DNA of 64,000 bases from Lophius americanus. Lineage: Eukaryota; Chordata; Actinopteri; Lophiiformes; Lophiidae. The notes below the pieces were generated by a model. The model was given only the letters and a program-made list of their open reading frames with translations. It had not been told where the DNA came from and searched no databases. The translations under genes were made by a program, and so were the position numbers. This document shows, piece by piece, positions 10,557 through 30,470 of this stretch. The stretch is from NCBI GenBank assembly GCA_037951165.1, contig JBBDHG010000133.1, forward strand, positions 887,001 to 951,000, given 5' to 3'. Within the stretch, counting starts at the first letter, position 1, and every line of letters begins with the position of its first letter.

Positions 10557-12982
10557 GAAGTATCCATTGGACACTAAAAACAAACATTTCTGTTGGAAGT
10601 ACATTGTCAATACAGACGAAATCCATGGCCTGAGGGATGTCAAAGCTCCTCCATACAATATGACCCATCAATGAGCAGTGCATCATGGGAGTCCTAGTTT
10701 GATTACAGAGATCCTGCGAGACCATTGTGAGGAAATGTACAAAAGCTGTACATATCTTTGATTGGGCCTTTCATTTTTGCATTTCCTAAATTTTCTATCT
10801 TGTTCCTCACCTCAATGCCATAATATCTGATAGAACAAGACAAAAAAAAAAAATCCAGTTTAGAATAATTTGAGTTATATGTGATGGAATAGTACCTTGA
10901 TGTAAATCAGAATAAGGATTCTTTGGACTATTGGTTTATTGGAGGCCTTGCTTCTGGTTTAGAAGAGAAACAGAAAGATAGATTTGAGACAGTAAAGGTA
11001 AAACATTATCTTTGTTCATTCTCATAGCTCATGAGTTTAAGTAACAGAAATTAAAACTAAGCCTCACCATGTAGTCATTACGTTTCAATCACTCCATGAG
11101 TGTGGTGAGTTACCTTTCAATTTAAGGATAAAATTTCCCTTGAAGACTAGCTCTGTGGCTTCACTCTTAGACTAATCCTCTGAAATTTCACACAAAAATG
11201 ATGGTTTCCTTTTTAAGAGAACTATCTTGGCCTGATAAAATAATACTAATGTCAATGTTAAGTAATGCTTATGGCTCATCAGTAATACTTAGTATAGGCT
11301 ACCGTTAGGGCTACAGTGATTATCTGTTTCTAACGTGGAGTCATTTGTAATGAGATCTTGATTAAAGACATGGAGCTTCAGGACATTTTATTTTCTTACT
11401 GAGTCGAAATTTAGAATTTTGGAATAAAATCTGTCTAGTAATAATTCTTCTGAAGGCTAAAGTTTCCAAAAACATGAAACATTGTAGCTAATAATAAATC
11501 AAATACCAATTCTAACATCAAAGTCTTGATGGAAGTCGCACATCAGCTGATATCCTTTCCATCTGATATCCAATCCTGATGCTTGAATCTGCCAGTGGTG
11601 TCAATGTGCTGTTTCTGAAGTCAGGAAAGAATAACCACATAAATAATGTTTCCATTTGAATCATTTATTTGAAGCGGAGAGGGAGGAAACATGCTGTACT
11701 CATTGACAATATTAATAGAAAAACTGGTCTGGTTATTGTCATGACTTACTGTTTGTATATCTAGATGCCATGCATTAATGACACTAGCAAAGAGGGTCAT
11801 AATAATTTAAACTCGCTTTCTCTCACATGTGGCTTCCAGATCAAAGTCTTACCTTTTGTTTTTAAAAACAATTAATTTAAACCTGTCTGTAAATTCTGTA
11901 CAATGTCCCTTTTGTCAAATCCACCTCTTATTACACAGATTTATTTGTACTTCTGTTATATCTTATTTGATGCAACATTTTTCAGTGTTTTCTAGTGCAG
12001 AACCTTTAAAAACTGCTCTTGAAAAGTTCTTGTAATATTATTATACACAGCTGGTGTTTGAAATGATTGTATTTTCAGATCAAATCTTTTGGGAATCATT
12101 AAACATGGGCTTTATTTGGCCTCCATTTTCAAAGAGATGGTGTATTTCATAGAAATGTGGGAGAATTATAATGTTCGCAGCTAGTAGATGATAATGCAAT
12201 GATTACTAAAATTGTAACATAACTTACTCATTCTCTAAATCATATAGAAACTCATTTCTACCAGGAAAAGGAAGATGAAATGATAGATAATAATCAAATA
12301 AAAGGACACATTTGAAGTCCAAATTAATTTGGACTAGGAACTATTACTTAATAAGAATTCAAATGAATGCTTTTAATTTTACTCGTGAAAAGAGTAAGAT
12401 AAGAAAACTGTATGTATGTACCTCCCAAGTATAAAGAGTAAAAGTTCTCTTTGAACAGCAAATGTCGGGTTAGATCATTATTACAGATTAATTACAATGT
12501 ATGCTCTGCAACATTTTTATCGTCGCCTCTTAACTAATATATTTAACTGCTGGTTGCATGTTTCTGTAAATTGAACATATAAGTTTATATAAAACCCCCA
12601 TCCTATGAAGTAATTATAGATGTCAGATAAATGTTGTCATGTAACAAGTGAATACTTCTGACACAAATGGAAGTAAAATATGAGTTGACCTACATCCAAA
12701 TTATACTTACGTAAAGTACACTGAAGGGTTTTCAGAATAAACCACTCTTCATTTGCTAATTTCTTTAGTTTGTGATGTATTAAAAAAACAACCTCATTTT
12801 ATTTTTCATTAAACCTAAATGATCTAATAATCAGTAACAGAGTCAAACAGACAGAACGATAACATCACCCAAAACATAAACAATCGTGTTTTCCCAGGTG
12901 ACACAAATGGGATATGAAACATTTTACAGAATCATTAGTGACCACAACAATAATCCACCACATGGCCTGGCAAAACCTCTAT

Positions 12983-13009
12983 AATCCCATTAATGACATT
13001 AATGGGATT
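12983..13009. repeat. Near-perfect 27-nt palindrome
   Basis: AATCCCATTAATG pairs perfectly with CATTAATGGGATT across one central A (12996). Confidence 0.85.
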
Positions 13010-13059
13010 CCAGAATGAGCCAATGGTGGCCCGCTCTTCAGTCAGAGCTTCTGCTAAGA

Positions 13060-13145
13060 TTTTGGAGAAGGTTTGTGCCATCCCTCTCATTCACTCGACC
13101 TATCCCACAAGGTTTCAATAGGGTTAGGGATGAGGATCATCGCTG
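13060..13145 (-). pseudogene. Probable Tc1-like transposase fragment
   Basis: The reverse complement near 13093-13125 reads NPIETLWDR, matching the N-P-I-E-x-L-W signature around the last catalytic residue of Tc1-like transposases. Flanking sequence is too decayed to extend the match with confidence. Confidence 0.35.
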
Positions 13146-13800
13146 GTAAATTTAAAACTCAAGAACCCCTCCAGCGTGCCGATGCTACAGTCCTGATTAT
13201 GTTGCTTCAGTCAAGGCATTGCAAATGGCAATGTCCCCTCGATCTTCATGCCTTTTAACTAGTAGTAAGTTTGACAATGGGATTACAGTTGTATGATATT
13301 AGTGCCATTTATTTTAGAAATTGTGTTGTCAGTCCTGAACAGTGTCCTGTTTATGCTCAAGAATATTGGCATACCTTGCTAAGTCAATCAATTTATTCAC
13401 AAAACTGTGTGTGCACAAGTGTGTGTTTGTTTGTGTGTGAAAAATAAATAAATATTTGGAATACAATGTAGGATTAAATGAAATTAGACATTTTATAGGG
13501 TTTTCCTGAACACGGTCATAACCTCGTATTTAATGCCCCAACGTGTTTAAACTTTATTATTATCTATTATTTAACATTTAGTACGATATTTCCCTCTGAG
13601 GTGTTAGGGAGGAGAAATATAAAGTTGCATGAAATGGAAATAATCAAGTGGAGGACAAGTATCTCAAATTTACAGTACATGAAGAAATGCATCTAGTTAC
13701 TGCTCATCACGTGTTGTTGCAGATATATAGTTTTTTTTCTAAACAGCATTTAAGGGGAATAATCCATCTCACCTTAGATGAATTTAGCAGAACCTGCTGA

Positions 13801-13864
13801 CATGATTCATAAAATATCCTCAGCATGACGTCGTCGATAGAGAAAATGTGACGTATGAGCCAAG

Positions 13865-13872
<8 letters not shown>
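13801..13872 (+). promoter_or_regulatory. dhx35: dhx35 core promoter with CRE-like and YY1-type sites
   Basis: Two CRE-like sites (TGACGTC at 13826-13832, TGACGTA at 13849-13855) lie within 40 bases of the start codon. The start codon sits inside a strong YY1 consensus, CAAGATGGCGGC (13861-13872). YY1 sites over the initiator or first codons are common in TATA-less housekeeping genes. The 5' UTR is therefore probably very short. Confidence 0.65.
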
Positions 13873-21023
<7,151 letters not shown>

Positions 21024-22660
21024 AACTTGCCATCATTTTGTCACATTAAGACAGGAAGATTGGGTGAACTAAAAGAAAGCATCCCACCTTGCCACTGTGA
21101 CACACCTCATTGTATTGTATATAACGATGTAATATATATATATATAAATACTTGTTCAACGGCACAAACCCACACCTACTGTATGTGGCCATGCTTGAAT
21201 GGGATTAAGTGGATCAGTCTTTTAGTGTTTGTGTTAACAGTGTAACGTGCTTTGCAAGGATGTAGTTTATATTTGATACGTGAGAATAAATGTAGATGAC
21301 TGTTGGAGGAGATCAGGTTGCGCCCGACTCTTGCCCATTAAAGCGTGGTCGTATTTCACTTGATTCATATTTGTATATAGAGCAGAGTCTGGTCCAGGAA
21401 ATGGTTCCAGACCCACTTCGTTCTCGGCTTTGTTATTTTTTCATTTGCTGTGTTTTCCAGTTCCATGATAAATATGGAAGACAGTAAAATGTGAAGAATT
21501 TTCCCGAAGTTAGAGCTTAGTTTTTTCTTGGTTTAGTTTTTTTGCGCAAAGCCTGGGTGCCTTTTGTTTCACGTTTAATGTATTTTCAATTCATCAAACT
21601 TTCTGTACCTTTAAACAAACTGTTATTTAACTTTTCAGGAGTTTTTCTGCAGTTGGTAATACATTTTAACATTTTCCAGCCAGCATATAATAATACTGTG
21701 AAAAATGCTTTGAATGTCTTTTAATTGTCTTTTTATGTTTTACCACTTTCTTCTTTTCCTCTCTGCTACTTAATGACTGTCTAGCTCTAAAATGTTAGCC
21801 TTTTCACCACTCTGTGCCAGTTTTTTTATTAGCCTATTTCACATTTCAATTTATGATGGATGGATTTAGGATGTGAATCCACCCAAGCATTGTAAATGAA
21901 AAGCTGTGAAATCAAAATAAAAAAGTGCCATTTGATGCTATGATGACATGCAATGAATTCAGATAAGCACCCAAAGCCTCAAAGAAACAGCAACATATTC
22001 TGATTGCAGCCATCTCTTTGGCCATCAGAATTGCCTTTCCTCTTATGGTTTTTATTTCATTTTCTGATTGTACATTTTGCCTCCCGTTACCGTCAACATC
22101 ATCCACTTGGCCAGTTATTTGTTATTCCTACAATCCACCCCTCATTAGATACATGTGTTCTACATTCCTGCCTGTGATCATATGTGGTTCTTTTTCATCA
22201 GAGGTCTCACTCTGACAGTGCCATTGAGCATTACATTAAAGATTTGTAATTTTTTACCAATAATGTCACGGCAAATTATCGTTCTGCCTGCATGTCTTTC
22301 CATAGATCCTGTTCTTTACGACACATCTGTAGACGCTGTGATGCTGTAGTCAAACCACAGAACCACACAGGATAATGTAGACGGGTAAACCAACTCAAAC
22401 TAGATGGATACATAAATTATTACACTTTGCATGTTAAATGGTACTCTGATGTAGACCTAAACACAGTATCTCATCTCACAATTAGACAATTTTATCCAAC
22501 TGTGTGTTTATACATTTATCTTCATTTGTTCTGATTCTGAACATGTATGCAGTAAAAGCACTACTTTGTTCATCTGTACACTTGTTCCAATCAGAAATAA
22601 AAACTGTCGCGTCATTCTGTCCTCACATACTCAAATAAAGCCTTGTTAAGCACTGAGTTA
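21024..22660 (+). other. dhx35: dhx35 3' UTR and downstream flank
   Basis: T-rich sequence follows the stop codon. Three AATAAA hexamers are plausible 3' ends: 21285-21290, 21916-21921 and 22634-22639. Without transcript data the first is the minimal 3' UTR (about 290 nt) and the last the maximal. No other gene is recognisable. Confidence 0.55.
21285..21290 (+). terminator. dhx35: Proximal candidate polyadenylation signal of dhx35
   Basis: AATAAA about 260 nt after the stop codon, followed by a TG-containing stretch. Confidence 0.45.
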
Positions 22661-22934
22661 GCTTTTTATTTATTTTGTCATTAATTTTTTTTTTTATCGA
22701 CTTCTCATGCAGCGTACGGCTTTACCAGGAGGTGTCACTGTTGCACCACAAACTTACTACCCTGATTCCTTATCGATTGTGTGTATTCTTGTAATCCAGT
22801 AATTACAAACTGACTGCTTTGTCTGAGACTTCAACAGATAAAATATGGAGAAAAATGTATAAATATAATAATAAAAAATAATAGTTATAATAAATTTCAA
22901 GACGCAATGTGATTAGCATTCACTCAGAATTAGC

Positions 22935-23028
22935 ATTCTGCTTTTGCTTTGTAGCACTTTATATTTGGATCAAATCTCAAAGTGCATTATAAATTAAATG
23001 TATTATTATTATTATTATTATTATTACT
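22935..23028 (+). repeat. L2-like LINE 3' end with inverted hairpin interior
   Basis: It reads TTCTGCTTTTGCTTTGTAGC, then the terminal hairpin, then ATTATAAATTAAATG and a (TTA)n tail (about 23000-23026). Both flanks match the reverse complement of the 50.8 kb copy. The 18 nt between the hairpin arms (22961-22978) are present in the opposite orientation. Confidence 0.75.
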
Positions 23029-24485
23029 CAATTGCAGGGATCATTCATCCATAGTACTTCCATAGTACATAACACTATGAAGAGGATGGGTGATGTAGTG
23101 CTTATCGGGTCAGATTTCAAATTGGAGAGGTTTTCTCAAAAAATCCCAAAACATTAATGATATGGAGTATTAATATTCATGTACGTGGATTGAGTTAGAT
23201 AATAGCAGAATTTCTTTTTGTGTGTAGTTATGGCCCTCAATCTATAATTTGCACTTTTTAGTTTTGAGACCTGTACAGAATTATTCTTTTTTAAGTTGCT
23301 GCTATGACCCTAGTTTCAAATTTAGCACTTAGTAAAGTGTGATGTTCATATGAACAAGTTTTCTCAAAAACTGTAACTAAAGATGTAAAAATGTGTTTCC
23401 CTAATCTTCAATTGACAGTTGCACATGTCCCTCTCCTACATCTGCAGTAGTTTTACATTTATTAATGCACCCCAGAGAAAAAAATGGTTATGACATTAAT
23501 AAATGCAATCCTTTTGTACAAACTATGCACATTAGACACTAACCACACAGCATGTGGCATGGAAAGGATGACTATCATCTCTTCATGTCAGATTTCAGGG
23601 GTGATGAGCAGGTCAAGAACAGCATGTTTGCTGTGTGTAATTGTTGTAAATATGTAACTGTAAAGTACAATATTAACTGGTGTGTTGAAGGCCCTGGAGT
23701 GGGTCCAGCGTAATTACTTAATGGTGTTTTTATTTGGTCAAAATGTAGTTTTAAGGCCTAATTATTTTGTTCTTAAAGCTTAAATATTTTTAAAGTAACA
23801 TGTTTAATCAAATCACGACAGAGCAAAACAAGGACCAGATTCTGGTTTAATAGACGGACTATAGGCACTAACAACGAAAGGCAGCAAATTTCACTGGGAC
23901 AAATTTTACCTCTGGTATACTGTATTTAGTTTTCTGCATAACATGACACTTGTGTTTTTTTGGTGGCACATGCCAATAAAAGGAATGCACTGTATTTTTC
24001 TTTACATAGTAACGCTAGAAGTTGCGCAGCTTTACCTTGGAGCGCGTGAGGTTCTCAGCAAATGCTCTAGAGAGTTCTAACTGCTGCTGGCTCGCGCTGC
24101 TCATTTTCTACTAATGGTAACCACCTGTTCTAGAAGTAGGGAATTTAGTACCTATGGAAATAACACGGCTTTAAAAGTCAATTTGATATGCTGTCAAACG
24201 TTATTTACTTATTCATTATTCTTTACACTAAAGTATGCGTAAGGTTGAGGAGCCTCACTCAGCTAGCTAAATACTAGCAATTCGACTGGTAAGTTCACAG
24301 ATATTGTTACTCAGCTTAATAGCTAGTACAAAATAATTTTGCTTAGAGCTTAACTGGTGAAATTACTCAGTGGTGGAACCTTACTTTACCAAAAAAGGAT
24401 ATGTAGTTTATTTCTTTTTATTTCACAGCGACCTGTGAATTAAACCAGAGGCATATGACATTGTAATTTTAGCTGAATTGACGTT
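23029..24485. other. Intergenic, no gene seen
   Basis: AT-rich sequence without recognisable exons. Two related phrases (GTTTTCTCAAAAA near 23131 and 23363) hint at an old internally repeated element, but too little survives to name it. Confidence 0.4.
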
Positions 24486-24489
24486 ACCT

Positions 24490-25080
24490 GCAGTTAATAA
24501 TAATAATAACGCATAACGCGCTTTACATTTGGAACAAATCTCATATGCTACTAAGTAAAAGCAGATAAAAGCAACAATAAAAAATTAAATAATAACTGTA
24601 TAAAAACATGAACAAAAAGCAGCAATGTTAATTAAAGTTATAGGTTCTGCTAAAAAATAAAAATAAAAATATAAAAAATACTTCTGAGATGATGAGAGGA
24701 GATCTTGCAGATGTGTTTGATGTGGGATTCAAAAGTGAGTTGAGGGTTGAATCTTACGCCGAGGTTGGTGACTGATGAAGAGAGGGGAATGTTGTGACCA
24801 GAGAAGGTAATACTGGTTATGGAGGAAGACTGGGTCTAATGTGGGGTGCCAATTAAAATTGCTTCGGTTTTGGAGCTGTTCAACTGGAGAAGTGTTTTTC
24901 ATCCACACCTTTATCTCCTCCAGACACGCAAGGAGAGTTGACAGGGGAGATGATGATGACGATGAGGATGGAGAGGTTGCGGAGGAACAGATGTGAGTTT
25001 TTATGTAGATTTGAGTGTCATCAGCGTAGCAATGGAATGAGAGTCCATATCCACTGATGACATGGCCAAGGAGGAGCATG
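24490..25080 (-). mobile_element. L2-like non-LTR retrotransposon fragment (RT end and 3' UTR)
   Basis: On the minus strand, an open stretch at 24729-25079 begins LGHVISGYGLSFHCYADDTQ. This includes the reverse transcriptase catalytic YADD motif and the D-D-T-Q-x-Y-I context of L2/CR1-type LINEs. It continues through a serine-rich spacer to a CLEEIKVWM motif. Downstream (24490-24700) is the 3' UTR with the AAAGCGCG hairpin arm and a (TTA)n tail on the minus strand. It is 5'-truncated, and the frame is lost after the W-M motif, so it is inactive. Confidence 0.85.
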
Positions 25081-25139
25081 TACAGTATGAAAGTTACTCT
25101 GCAAGTAAAGATTCAAAATAGATTTTAGGTCCACATAAA

Positions 25140-25277
25140 ATATAATAGTATTATATTAGAATGTCCTTCATTGTCATTTCATAACACAACCATCATTATA
25201 CTATTAAAACCCCCAACATCTGTACAGTATCTGTGAAAAGTTAGCAACTCACATACAGTACCCAATGCTATATATGC
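25140..25277. repeat. Probable LINE 3' tail fragment
   Basis: The phrase GAATGTCCTTCATTGTCATT with the following ACAACAC-like stretch resembles the tail of the LINE whose RT relic lies at 25.8-26.4 kb. The two would be separated by an inserted repeat. Confidence 0.35.
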
Positions 25278-25500
25278 AGCCATCGAATTTCTTTAACTGC
25301 TTATCCTGTGCAAAGTAATTTGGGGCCGATGACTATCCCAGTTGACATTGGCAAGCAATGGGGTACACCTGGGACAAGTTGCCAGTTCATCACAGGGCCA
25401 GCACATAGAGAATGACAGTCATTCATGCTCACGTTCATATCTATGGACAGCTGAGACTCACCGAGTCACCTACAGTATGTCACAAGTTTTCTGACAGTGG
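25278..25500. repeat. Common teleost interspersed repeat, degenerate
   Basis: The order of phrases (CTGCTTATCCTG, GACATTGGCAAGCAATGGGG, ACACCTGGGACAAGTTGCCA, TCATCACAGGGCCAGCACA, then TCACGTTCATATCTATGGACA) matches, from memory, a repeat found throughout teleost genomes. Family name not assigned. Confidence 0.6.
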
Positions 25501-25779
25501 GATTGAGAAACAATACATATGACGTAAGTAACAAGAAATAAATGGCCAACAAGACAACAAAGATAAAAACCTACAGTTTAGGCATCAGTTCAGCAATGTG
25601 TTCTTGGGGCAGCAATGCACAATACAGTACCAGCATGAGTTTAAAAGTTGCAACATACAGTATATGGGTTAGATGCATCGGTTTAAACACAGCATGGTCA
25701 ATTTGAAAGTGTTAGTAAGACTTTAAAGTAGAAAATATGTCAGCAGCAATAGCCCATATTTATGGAGGTGCTTGATGGA

Positions 25780-26420
25780 TTGGTTCAGAGTAATGTCTCA
25801 GGGAAGAAGCTGTTTCTCAGTTTGGTGGTGTGGGTATAAAAGGCCTTCTAACCATTCTTGCATGGGAGGAGTTCAGACTGTAAATGTGTATGGCTTTCTT
25901 GATGCAGTGTGAGCTGCAGATGCCTTCTTTGCAAAGGGCTGTGAGCTGCTAAGAGCCTGCTGTATAGCTGAGATACCACATATATATTGTTTGGCATACA
26001 CTGATAGAAGGTAACTATCATCTGTCGGAGTTGACAGATGAAGCCTTTTTTATTTTTTCAAGAAAAACAGCCATTGCTGTCCACTTAACCAGTAGAAAGG
26101 TGATAATGTGCCATGTGAAGTCATAGATGTGTATACCTATAAACCAGAAACTGACTATTCTCTCTGATCTTTCAGCTGATGAAGACTGGAGCATAATCAT
26201 CGTCCTATGACTTTCCAAAGTTGATGTTTAACTACCTGCTCTTTGCTGGGTTGAAAAGTAGTTCCCTGAGTGCTTGTTCCACTCTGGAGAGGTCAGTCAC
26301 TATTGTGTTATTTGCAAACTTAATGATGTTAGTAGTTAAGACAGGAATATAGTGACTGATTAGGGAATTTAGGGTTCAGTACACAACCGTGTGGTATGTC
26401 AGCACAGATTTTAAGACCAG
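25780..26420 (-). pseudogene. LINE reverse transcriptase C-terminal relic
   Basis: Minus-strand fragments follow the C-terminal region of a fish LINE polyprotein in order. A segment with F-I-G-I-H-I..TW near 26120-26160 corresponds to the F-L-G-V-x-I..L-T-W motif. FLEKIKKA follows near 26040-26070. TTKLRNSFFP lies near 25800-25830, close to the end. Multiple stops make it non-coding. Confidence 0.7.
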
Positions 26421-26429
26421 GTTATATAG

Positions 26430-29400
26430 ATATGCTATAAGACCACTGTATAAAAAAATTAATCCTAATAATTCTAATGAAGCAAACTACAATATTAATA
26501 TGTTTCTACCACGTACTGTATTAATGATAGGGATTTAATTGTATAAGACATGTGTAATGTTGCTACAGCAGATGCCATGTCTGCTTAGTGAGTATTTTTA
26601 CACTTGTACTTGCATTTTCTTGACCCCTAAGTCGAAGATCATACTACCAATTTATGATCATACAAGATCATACTACCAATGTTGTTGTTGTTTATCTGCT
26701 TTTGATTAGCCAATGATAAAGTTATACGAAGCAGGATTTTTCAGTCGCTAGCAATTAACGCTCCATTCAAAGTTTCCCTCTCCTCATTAGTTCAATGGTT
26801 TAGAGCAAAGGAAGGTTGAGCTGGAAGAAATTGAATGGGGGCGAGGATGAATCAGAGATTATAGTTATTTTTTATTGTTTTGAAGCAGACATTTTATATA
26901 TACAGTTAAATATCCCCCCATGAAAACTTGTTGCATTGCAACTTGTCTGCTGTCTGCCTTTCTGCTATGTTGTAAGATATTTTGAAGCTTTGGTTAAGGT
27001 TGAATGCTCCTGCTAACTGTTGTATTGGTAGTTTAAGTCAAAATAGCATATATTTAATCTGCTGATGATATATTTAGATTTTTGGTTTTATTTTCTGAGT
27101 AGACAGTATTTTTTGTACTCTAATCCAGGTGAAAACTAGTTTGCTCTCCCTCTCATCTGTGTTTGTGGTTGTATATTATGTAAGCAGAAAGGTGACTGAC
27201 AACATGAAGGAGTTATGGTTGCATAAATTGTTTTGTCCAGTAGCAGTGAACCTTAAAAAAGAGTCAGCACTATATCTTACTTTGCAATACAGTAGCAAAT
27301 CTATGACATAGCTCTACCCACACTCAGCTTTTCATTTCATTTCATTTCTAAAATGAAAGCTGTGTGTTTAAGTCCTGCTTGTAGTCCGATATGAAAATGA
27401 AACAACTGTCCAGCAGAGATGTTACACAGTATAATTGTTGGAGGAAATGATTCTAGTGATTCATTAGAGTGGCTTTAACCATTACCAATCATTTACAGTG
27501 TGCCACCGAAATTCCTGCTGACGAGACAACACTTAAGCTATAATATTTAATTGTTTTTTGTTGTTTTTATCACAGAAAGTTTTGGACTATCTCTGTCAGT
27601 AATTTGGAAATTGCAGATTGGGCCCCGCTCCTGCCCGCCAGTGGAGGGCAGTAGAGGGACTGTTTTTAAGGTAAAAGACAACATACAGTATATGGTCTAA
27701 ATTGAACCCTTAGATAAAGAGAACGTGCATGTTGAAATAAATGGGAATTCCTGTAAAAGCACCCTGTAGAAGCAATGTTTATTGGAATTCTGCCTACTTT
27801 TTTGGTTTCAGAAGCACTTCTCCTTTAAATCTAACCGAGCTGCACATTTAACAAAGCATACCTTAAAATGCAGGCTTGTAACTGCTCCCACTGAGAGGAC
27901 AATCAGTTAGAAACAGAATAAGAAAACAGGAAGAAAATAAGTGATAAATATCCTTGTGTAGCTAGTTTACTGTCCGTTTCATTGGTTCTTATTTGTTACT
28001 GGTGGACCAGTATTATGGTGGACAAGATATTAAAATTTGCTTCTAAAAAGGCACCATCTTCCAAGTACAGTTTGATGTTAAAGCATCATTTATTTACGTA
28101 CATTTGGAGACTTGGATATCAAGCAGACAAATCTATGCTTATTACTACTGCTAAAACATTACATCTCTTCATTGCCCCTAAACAGAGTAATCTGTAGTGT
28201 TCAAATATATAAGCGATAATAATAAGCGATAATGATTTGCCTTCTAGTGATAGTTAATCAGTAACGTCTATTAGTAACTATCTAATTAAGTGCACTAATT
28301 AGGCATCTGTATCAATTAAGAAGCCATGCAAAGTAATCTTGTCATCCACAGCTTGACAGTTGTCGGGTTTGAACTGTTTTAGGCTACTGTAAACTATTTA
28401 ATGTGGTCCAGTTTCCTAAGGTGACAGCCACCTTTCCTGTAAAAGAATTTAAAAAAATTCTGTTTATTTATTATGTCAGAAGTGATGAGTATTATTATTT
28501 GTATGTGAAAAAAAAACATTAGCCTGCTGTATTCTTTTTGAGGCAGCTGAACTCCAGCTTAAGATCTGGAAACCTCAGCAAAATGTGAACACATGGAACA
28601 GATTACGGCAACATGAAAACAATATTTTAATCTCCAACCATGACATAAGTTATAAGAGTACTCAAACCGTTTCTCCTAAAGAAACCAATTCACCTTTTAA
28701 CGGATCAAGGAATCTTTTATAGGCTCATAACATTAGCTTGTTCACAGTGTCTCAATTTGGAAATAAGGATGTTCTATGTTTAAGGGATCCTCAGAAGTAC
28801 ACCGAAGACAGTCCTCTATCTGTCCTGTGTCATCTGAGGGCAAGGAACCTTTTCTATAGCTAACATTTTCAAGGAAGAAAAAAGAAAACTAAGGAAAATT
28901 TCTACATGTGTTTTTTCCGTTCCACTTAGTTGGCCATTAGTGTTGTATAACCGCATGCGATGTGACAGGCAGAGGTATCAGTGATTAATCGCGTGCATGT
29001 GACTTGGACGAGGCAGCAGTTTAAGCAGGTTGCGTGTATGTGGTTGAGTGTTCCTTGCCATATTTCACTGCTGTCAAAAAATCATTGACATGTTCTATCC
29101 AATTCAAAGAATGTTTAACTGTTTTAAAGGGTTTGATGGGAAAGCAAGTCATGTGTGGATTGTAATTACTCCCTGTTCAAAGTTTATATTTGTTTTGAAA
29201 GAAAACAATGTAGTTAATATTTTTCTTCTCAATGAACAACCTGTAATAAGTGCTTTCCTCCTGCCTTTTTGGTGGTCTTGTTTGTTGAAGAGGATTACAG
29301 TTCATCCCAAATTAATATAGTTTCAAATTATGATAGTGTCGTATTGTGTGAGATGATGTTACACTCAGACCTTGTTGTTTGATTTGTATTAAGTCATCTT

Positions 29401-30100
29401 TGGCAAAATTGCAAACCAATGAGCAGGACCCTTTTATGTAAATAAACATTTTTTGTATTATATTTACATCAATATAATTGAGTATGTGCAGTATTAATTT
29501 TCATTATCATGTGCAATTTTACTTAACAGTATTATTATACTGTACAATGTACAATTCTTATTATCTTAGGAACTGGTTTCGTCAATTTTCTACACACTTT
29601 ATGTATTTCTCCACTTATATTTAATACTCTTATGTCTTTACTTATTTACTGTATAGTTTTGTTTTTGTATTTTATTGAATCTTAAGTGAAGATTTCATGT
29701 ATAAATGTTCTAATATTATAATTATATTATTCTATAATTACAGACCATAAAAAAAAAAAAGATTTACCCATTGATGCTACAATAATATTACCATATAATG
29801 CAGATAAGCAAAGTTAATGATCAGTGGAATCATTGACATAAAGTCAAGAGATACAAAGATATGCACGTTTTCAAAATTAAATAAATATTAACTTATGCCC
29901 ATATAAGTGAGAATTAATTTTGACTTAACATACTTATCCACACTTAATGATCAAAATCCACTTTTTGACTATAACACAGTACCATAGTCTGGGTTTTGTG
30001 GTGTGTGGATGTGATTACAGCACCAACACGAGGCTCTACTTCCATGTCAACGTAGGCAGGAATAATACTCTTGGATGTTTGAAATTTCAAGCATTGGAAG
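26430..30100. other. Intergenic, no gene seen
   Basis: AT-rich sequence with scattered short ORFs matching nothing I recognise. It includes a 29-bp direct duplication with AGATCATACTACCAAT at 26636-26651 and 26665-26680, and a small (TTTCA)n run near 27330. Confidence 0.45.
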
Positions 30101-30109
30101 AATTTTTAC

Positions 30110-30470
30110 ATTTGTGAGGGAGGATGCAATCACTAGCATGGGACTTGCAGAAGCCTCCTTGGGTGACAAATTGAAAGTGTCTCGGTCTAGTTTATAGCCC
30201 TGATCAGGTCAAACGAAAAATATTGGAGGTCTGGGTGAGGAGACAGGCCCGCCTGGTGCAGATAAATGGACTGATCATTTCTTATTGAGAAACAATTCCT
30301 AAAAGGTAGTTTACTGTGTGACTGGGGAAGCAGCAAGCGGAGAACAGAACACGCACCCACTGCTCCCTCCCTGACCCTGCCTCCACTGCCGGAATTAAAT
30401 GGATAGAGAGAACGCGTGTTTCTGATGGCACTCCTCCACCAGAGAGACACTCCATTTGTTATGAAGTAGG
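30110..30470. promoter_or_regulatory. Candidate conserved noncoding element
   Basis: Balanced composition, no simple repeats and no repeat-family similarity stand out against the AT-rich flanks. There is no coding signal. A putative regulatory role rests only on this texture and on the gene-desert setting. Confidence 0.2.

Larger units (their letters stand above)
10557..13800. other. rab5if 3' region and intergenic spacer to dhx35
   Basis: The stop codon at 10554-10556 is followed by AT-rich sequence. Candidate AATAAA polyadenylation hexamers occur at 11423-11428 and 12297-12302; which is used cannot be decided by eye. A 12-A run lies at 10842-10853. No other gene is recognisable. The spacer contains a strong palindrome at 12983 and a probable Tc1-like fragment near 13.1 kb. 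Confidence 0.5.

Noticed and set aside
24729..25079. 116-aa minus-strand ORF as a host gene
   Set aside because: The YADD catalytic motif and the adjacent L2-like 3' tail show it is a truncated LINE fragment.
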